Source: SIG673 sp045638685 (GTDB taxonomy: Bacteria; Bacillota; Clostridia; Oscillospirales; CAG-272). Taken from it: a stretch of 43,186 nucleotides of DNA. The stretch covers positions 1 through 43,186 of the forward strand of contig JAZUBT010000029.1 in the NCBI GenBank assembly GCA_045638685.1, in the 5' to 3' direction. The notes below the pieces were generated by a model, which saw only the letters and a program-made list of their open reading frames with translations, was not told the origin of the DNA and made no database searches. Position 1 is the first letter of the stretch. The number at the start of each line of letters is the position of its first letter. Made by a program: the position numbers and the translations under genes. Shown one piece after another: positions 39,401-43,186 of this stretch.

Positions 39401-40759
39401 TTGAAAATTATTATAGCCGGTAACGGAAGAGTCGGACTTACGCTGGCAAAACAGCTTTCGGACGAGGGATACGACCTTACCCTTATAGACTCTGACCCTT
39501 CCGTGTTACAAAGCAGTCTTGAAAAAATCGACGTCATAGCGTATCAGGGAAATTGCGCGTCTATGGAAACCCTGCAAAGCGCGGGAATTGACAGCGCAGA
39601 ACTGCTTATAGCCACAACGGGTACGGACGAGCTTAATCTTCTTTGCTGTATGACGGCGCACGCGCTTAACCATAAAATTCATACCATAGCGAGAATAAGA
39701 GACCCCGAATACGCAAGACAGGCGTATATGATGAAGGAATCCTTTGGACTTTCTCTTGCGTTTAATCCCGAAAAGCAGGCGGCGGCAGAGATAGAAAGAC
39801 TTATAAAATATCCTGGATTTCTTAAAAGAGATTCCTTTGCCAGAGGCCGCGCTCAGATAGTCGAGCTTAAAATCGACGAGAGCAGCAAGCTCTGCAACGT
39901 GCCGCTTAACGCTTTAGACGGTATTGTAAAATGCAAGGTTCTCGTATGCGCGGTACTGCGCGAAAGAAAAGCTATTGCGCCCGACGGAAATTTCGTCCTG
40001 CGCGCAGGAGATAAGGTTTTCGTTACCGCCCCAACCGACAGCCTTTCCGTTCTGCTTAAAAACCTCGGCATAGTTACCCACAAGATAAAGGACGTTATGA
40101 TTGCGGGCGGCGGAATGGTGTGCTACTACCTTGCCCTGCTGCTTGAAAAAAGCGGCATTAACGTTCGTATAATTGAGAGTAATTACGAGAGGTGCGTAAA
40201 GCTTTCGGAGCTACTGCCTAAGGTAAGCGTTATACACGGAGACGCGAGCAATCAGCAGTCCCTTGAAAGCGAGGGAATAAGCGAAACCGACGCTCTTCTG
40301 TCGCTTACGGGTAACGACGAGCTTAATATGATAATCTCTTTATACGGTAACAGCTGCGGGGTTCCGCTTACCATAACCAAGCTTAATCAGTTTGAAAACG
40401 GTAACATTATAGACAGCCTTCCCCTCGGAAGCGTTATAAGTCCCCATAAGCTTTGCTGTAACACGATAGTAAGGTACGTACGCGCGCTCAGAAATCAAAC
40501 GGGCGCGGCGGTAACCGTTCACTCGATTGCGGACGGTCAGGCGGAGGCTGTTGAGTTTAACGTTGACGAGAGCACCCTTAACCGAGGTGTTCCGCTTAAA
40601 AAGTTAAAGCTTCGCAAAAACATTCTTATAGCGTGTATCACAAGAGGCGACCATACAGAGATACCAAACGGAGACTCAACCTTTAACGAGGGCGACTCCG
40701 TGGTTATAGTGTCGAGCGGAGACAGCGTTATTCTTCAGCTTAACGATATATTTGAATAA
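39401..40759 (+). CDS. trkA: Trk potassium uptake regulator TrkA
   Basis: Peripheral regulator of the Trk K+ channel; it binds NAD(H) or ATP and gates TrkH. The 452-residue length shows two RCK units in tandem, the normal Trk layout. The first Rossmann fold is IIAGNGRVGLTLAKQL with LIDSD at the end of strand 2. The second is MIAGGGMVCYYLALLLEKSG with IIESNYERC. Each is followed by a TrkA-C domain (VPLNALDGIVKCKVLVCAVLRER; VPLKKLKLRKNILIACITRGD). The start is TTG, preceded by AAAGGAG. trkH follows after 99 bases, the usual pairing. Confidence 0.95.
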   Translation: MKIIIAGNGRVGLTLAKQLSDEGYDLTLIDSDPSVLQSSLEKIDVIAYQGNCASMETLQSAGIDSAELLIATTGTDELNLLCCMTAHALNHKIHTIARIRDPEYARQAYMMKESFGLSLAFNPEKQAAAEIERLIKYPGFLKRDSFARGRAQIVELKIDESSKLCNVPLNALDGIVKCKVLVCAVLRERKAIAPDGNFVLRAGDKVFVTAPTDSLSVLLKNLGIVTHKIKDVMIAGGGMVCYYLALLLEKSGINVRIIESNYERCVKLSELLPKVSVIHGDASNQQSLESEGISETDALLSLTGNDELNMIISLYGNSCGVPLTITKLNQFENGNIIDSLPLGSVISPHKLCCNTIVRYVRALRNQTGAAVTVHSIADGQAEAVEFNVDESTLNRGVPLKKLKLRKNILIACITRGDHTEIPNGDSTFNEGDSVVIVSSGDSVILQLNDIFE

Positions 40760-40858
40760 CGGACAAGCTCTGAAAATCGAAAAACCTGCGGAAAGCGAAT
40801 GCTTTTGATATAAACGCAAAATAATTTTAGCCGCTGTGTGCGGTACGGAGATTAAATA

Positions 40859-42316
40859 ATGAACTATAAAATGATGGGGCGATTTAATGCCCTGATACTT
40901 ACCGTTGAATCGGTGTTTATGGTTCCGGCGCTCCTCATCTCTCTTTTTTGTAGGGATACGGCAGGGGTGAACGGTTTTGTAGTCGCTATACTGACGGCGA
41001 TGAGTATAGCGGGAATTTTAGCCTTTCTTTCAAGGGGCGCAAAGCCCGACTTTTTCGCGAAGGAGGGGCTGGTTTGCGTCGGTCTTAGCTGGATAGTAAT
41101 GAGTCTTGTCGGCTCGCTGCCGTTTTATATTTCGGGGTATATACCGAGCTTTATAGACGCGCTTTTCGAGACCGTTTCGGGCTTTACAACGACGGGAGCG
41201 TCAATTCTTAATGACGTTACCGCACTTTCAAAGGGTATGCTTTATTGGCGTTCATTTAGCCATTGGCTCGGCGGAATGGGAGTTCTCGTATTCCTTCTCG
41301 CTATTGTTCCCGTAAGCGGAAAAAGCGAAGGATATACTATGCACATTTTAAGAGCGGAAAGCCCGGGGCCTGACGTTGGCAAGCTTGTCCCCAAGATGCG
41401 ACAGACGGCGGCAATTCTTTACCTCGTTTATATAGCTCTTACTGTTCTTAATTTCATATTTTTAGTTGCGGGAAAAATGCCGCTTTTCGATGCGGTTTGT
41501 ACCGCGCTGGGAACGGCGGGTACCGGCGGCTTCGGAACAAAGGCGGACAGTATAGCGAGTTATACCCCGTATATCCAAATCGTAACAACCGTATTTATGC
41601 TGCTATTCGGTATAAACTTCAGCTGCTACTACCTTATTCTTCTCCGTCAGGTTAAATCGGTGTTTAAGGACGAGGAGCTAAGGCTTTATCTCGGAGTGGT
41701 TTTTACAACCGTTGTGCTTATTACCGCTAATATATATAAAATGTACAGCAGTATAGGAGAGGCGCTGCGCCACGCAACGTTTCAGGTTTCAAGTATTATA
41801 ACCACTACGGGCTTTGCTACCACCGACTTTGACGCGTGGCCTGAATTTTCAAAGGCTCTGCTTCTTATGCTGATGATTATAGGCGCCTGCGCGGGAAGCA
41901 CCGGAGGCGGTATGAAATGCGCGAGAGTTCTTCTGATTTTTAAAACGATGAGAAGGAACATAAGCCAGGTGCTCCACCCGAAAAAGGTTAAGGTTATAAA
42001 GGTAAACGGAAAAAGGGTTGACGAGAAGCTTATCGCGAACACCAACGCCTATCTTGCCGTTTATGCCGCAATTATACTCGCAAGCTTCATTATTATTTCG
42101 CTTGATAACCTTTCAACCGCGGCAAACATATCAGCTGTTATTTCTTGTATTAATAATATTGGTCCCGGATTTTCGGAGATTGGACCGATGCTCAGCTACA
42201 GCTCATACGGGGTGCTTTCAAAGTGCGTTCTGATATTCGATATGCTTGCAGGCCGACTTGAAATTTTCCCTATTCTCGTGCTGTTTAACCGACACGCGTG
42301 GAAGAGACAGGGATAA
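40859..42316 (+). CDS. trkH: Trk-type potassium channel/transporter TrkH
   Basis: Membrane subunit for K+ uptake. The 485-residue protein has four repeated membrane-pore-membrane units. The four selectivity loops are visible: SGFTTTGASI (about residue 115), GTAGTGGFGTKADS (about 220), ITTTGFATTDFDAWPEF (about 315) and CINNIGPGFSEIGP (about 430), each with the key glycine. KMSKH-like pairs with TrkA are not needed to call it. No good ribosome binding site other than ACGGAG precedes the ATG. It pairs with trkA upstream and is followed by argF after about 135 bases. Confidence 0.95.
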   Translation: MNYKMMGRFNALILTVESVFMVPALLISLFCRDTAGVNGFVVAILTAMSIAGILAFLSRGAKPDFFAKEGLVCVGLSWIVMSLVGSLPFYISGYIPSFIDALFETVSGFTTTGASILNDVTALSKGMLYWRSFSHWLGGMGVLVFLLAIVPVSGKSEGYTMHILRAESPGPDVGKLVPKMRQTAAILYLVYIALTVLNFIFLVAGKMPLFDAVCTALGTAGTGGFGTKADSIASYTPYIQIVTTVFMLLFGINFSCYYLILLRQVKSVFKDEELRLYLGVVFTTVVLITANIYKMYSSIGEALRHATFQVSSIITTTGFATTDFDAWPEFSKALLLMLMIIGACAGSTGGGMKCARVLLIFKTMRRNISQVLHPKKVKVIKVNGKRVDEKLIANTNAYLAVYAAIILASFIIISLDNLSTAANISAVISCINNIGPGFSEIGPMLSYSSYGVLSKCVLIFDMLAGRLEIFPILVLFNRHAWKRQG

Positions 42317-42451
42317 AATTAAAAACGTCCGCTGTGGCGGAGAGACATTACAAAGAATATAAAACGAGATATTTTATAAAGATTACAAAACGAAGGTGCG
42401 AAGGAAAACAAGTTTCACATAAAGCCACGCCTTCGGAAAGGAATAAATATT

Positions 42452-43156
42452 ATGAATTTAAAGGGAAGAAGCTTTTTGAAGCTTATTGACTATACTCCGG
42501 CGGAGATAGAATATCTTATAGACCTTGCCGCTTCTCTTAAGGCGAAAAAGAAAAACGGAGAGAATCTTACCGAAAAGCATAGGGGTAAGAATATCGCGCT
42601 TATTTTCGAGAAAACAAGCACCCGTACCCGTTGCAGCTTTGAGGTTGCCGCGCACGATCTCGGTATTCAGGTAACCTATCTTGATCCCAGCGGCTCTCAG
42701 ATAGGCAAAAAAGAAAGCATTGCCGATACCGCAAGAGTTCTCGGAAGAATGTATGACGGAATTGAGTACCGTGGCTACGGCCAGAGCATTGTTGAGGAGC
42801 TTGCCAAATACGCGGGTGTTCCCGTATGGAACGGACTTACCAACGAATTTCACCCGACGCAGATACTTGCGGATTTCCTTACGATAAGAGAGCATTTCGG
42901 CAAGCTAAAGGGTATAAATTTCGTTTATATGGGAGACGCCAGATACAATATGGGTAACTCTCTTATGGTTGGCTGCGCCAAGATGGGACTTAATTTCACC
43001 GCCTGCGCGCCGAAAAAGTATTTCCCGAACAAGGAGCTTATAGAGCTTTGTGAGGGATATGCAAAGGAATCGGGGGCAACCCTTACCTTTTCCGAAAACC
43101 CGAGGAAGGGTAAGTTAGACCAATACAAAATCTTTTCCGTAGTTTGGATATCATAA
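42452..43156 (+). CDS. argF: Ornithine carbamoyltransferase, 3' end damaged or missing
   Basis: Makes citrulline from ornithine and carbamoyl phosphate in arginine synthesis (or catabolism). The first 210 residues are clean: FEKTSTRTRCSFEVA with the carbamoyl phosphate site, HPTQILADFLTIREHFG, and the ornithine-domain strand GINFVYMGDARYNMGNSLMVG. AAAGGAA lies just before the ATG. From about 43095 the sequence degrades: the expected family text (a short variable stretch, then DVWxSMG) becomes KIFSVVWIS and a stop at codon 235. The usual length is about 305-330, and HCLP and the C-terminal helices are absent. The damaged stretch is aligned without an indel and is A/T-rich, so it could be assembly error at a contig end as well as a pseudogene. 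Confidence 0.85.
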   Translation: MNLKGRSFLKLIDYTPAEIEYLIDLAASLKAKKKNGENLTEKHRGKNIALIFEKTSTRTRCSFEVAAHDLGIQVTYLDPSGSQIGKKESIADTARVLGRMYDGIEYRGYGQSIVEELAKYAGVPVWNGLTNEFHPTQILADFLTIREHFGKLKGINFVYMGDARYNMGNSLMVGCAKMGLNFTACAPKKYFPNKELIELCEGYAKESGATLTFSENPRKGKLDQYKIFSVVWIS

Positions 43157-43186
43157 AGTAAGACGATAATAAATTGGGTGGTGAAA

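Noticed and set aside
42298..42489. Plus-strand 63-codon ORF between trkH and argF
   Set aside because: It overlaps both neighbours, lacks a ribosome binding site and has no recognisable content.

Overview
The window looks like a whole contig from a spore-forming, low-to-medium GC member of the Clostridia, probably an uncultured gut lineage near the Ruminococcaceae/Oscillospiraceae. The evidence is a germination protease (gpr), a SigH-like sigma factor, DUF4364 and DUF1292 proteins, the clostridial iron-sulfur scaffold/GGGtGRT gene pair, strong AGGAGG-type ribosome binding sites and many consensus sigma-A promoters. Both edges cut or damage a gene. No rRNA, tRNA, CRISPR array, transposase or phage gene was recognised.

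Layout. 1-661 (minus): 5' part of a large secreted LamG-like protein. 1035-2099 (minus): SigH-like sigma factor followed by a zinc-ribbon protein, with a consensus promoter and a folded leader. 2176-2430: an array of 26-bp tandem repeats. 2425-5171 (minus): DUF4364 protein and an oligopeptide-type solute-binding lipoprotein. 5427-6760 (plus): gpr and a small membrane-anchored protein. 6925-9992 (minus): an SPFH-like protein, dUTPase and IMP dehydrogenase. 10185-11795 (minus): HtrA-type membrane protease. 11916-15018 (plus): phosphofructokinase, then the iron-sulfur scaffold/GGGtGRT pair. 15100-16276: a compact accessory module, in which an XRE regulator is divergent from a tail-anchored membrane protein with operator-like sites between them. 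16287-16518: a long imperfect inverted repeat. 16530-17953 (minus): three small unknown proteins. 18009-18278 (minus): structured non-coding RNA, possibly 6S. 18425-18795 (minus): DUF1292 protein. 18898-22478 (plus): cysE, cysS and glyA. 22595-28411 (plus): a 1938-residue secreted multidomain protein ending in an SGNH hydrolase. 28665-29266 (minus): trmL. 29487-34334 (plus): secA and two polytopic membrane proteins. 34337-34548: a 100-bp tandem repeat. 34608-43156 (plus): dnaE, an Mrp/Nbp35-type ATPase, trkA, trkH and a damaged argF.

How the genes work together. Most of the window is housekeeping: nucleotide supply (dut, guaB), glycolysis (pfkA), cysteine, tRNA charging and one-carbon metabolism (cysE-cysS-glyA), protein export (secA), replication (dnaE), potassium uptake (trkA-trkH) and arginine synthesis (argF). 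The unusual content lies in five places: the XRE/tail-anchored module with three related palindromes around a perfect promoter; the unnamed three-gene small-protein cluster; the scaffold/GGGtGRT pair; two paralogous secreted giants; and several non-coding repeats. Start sites were moved from the longest ORF wherever a ribosome binding site or an upstream promoter decided it.
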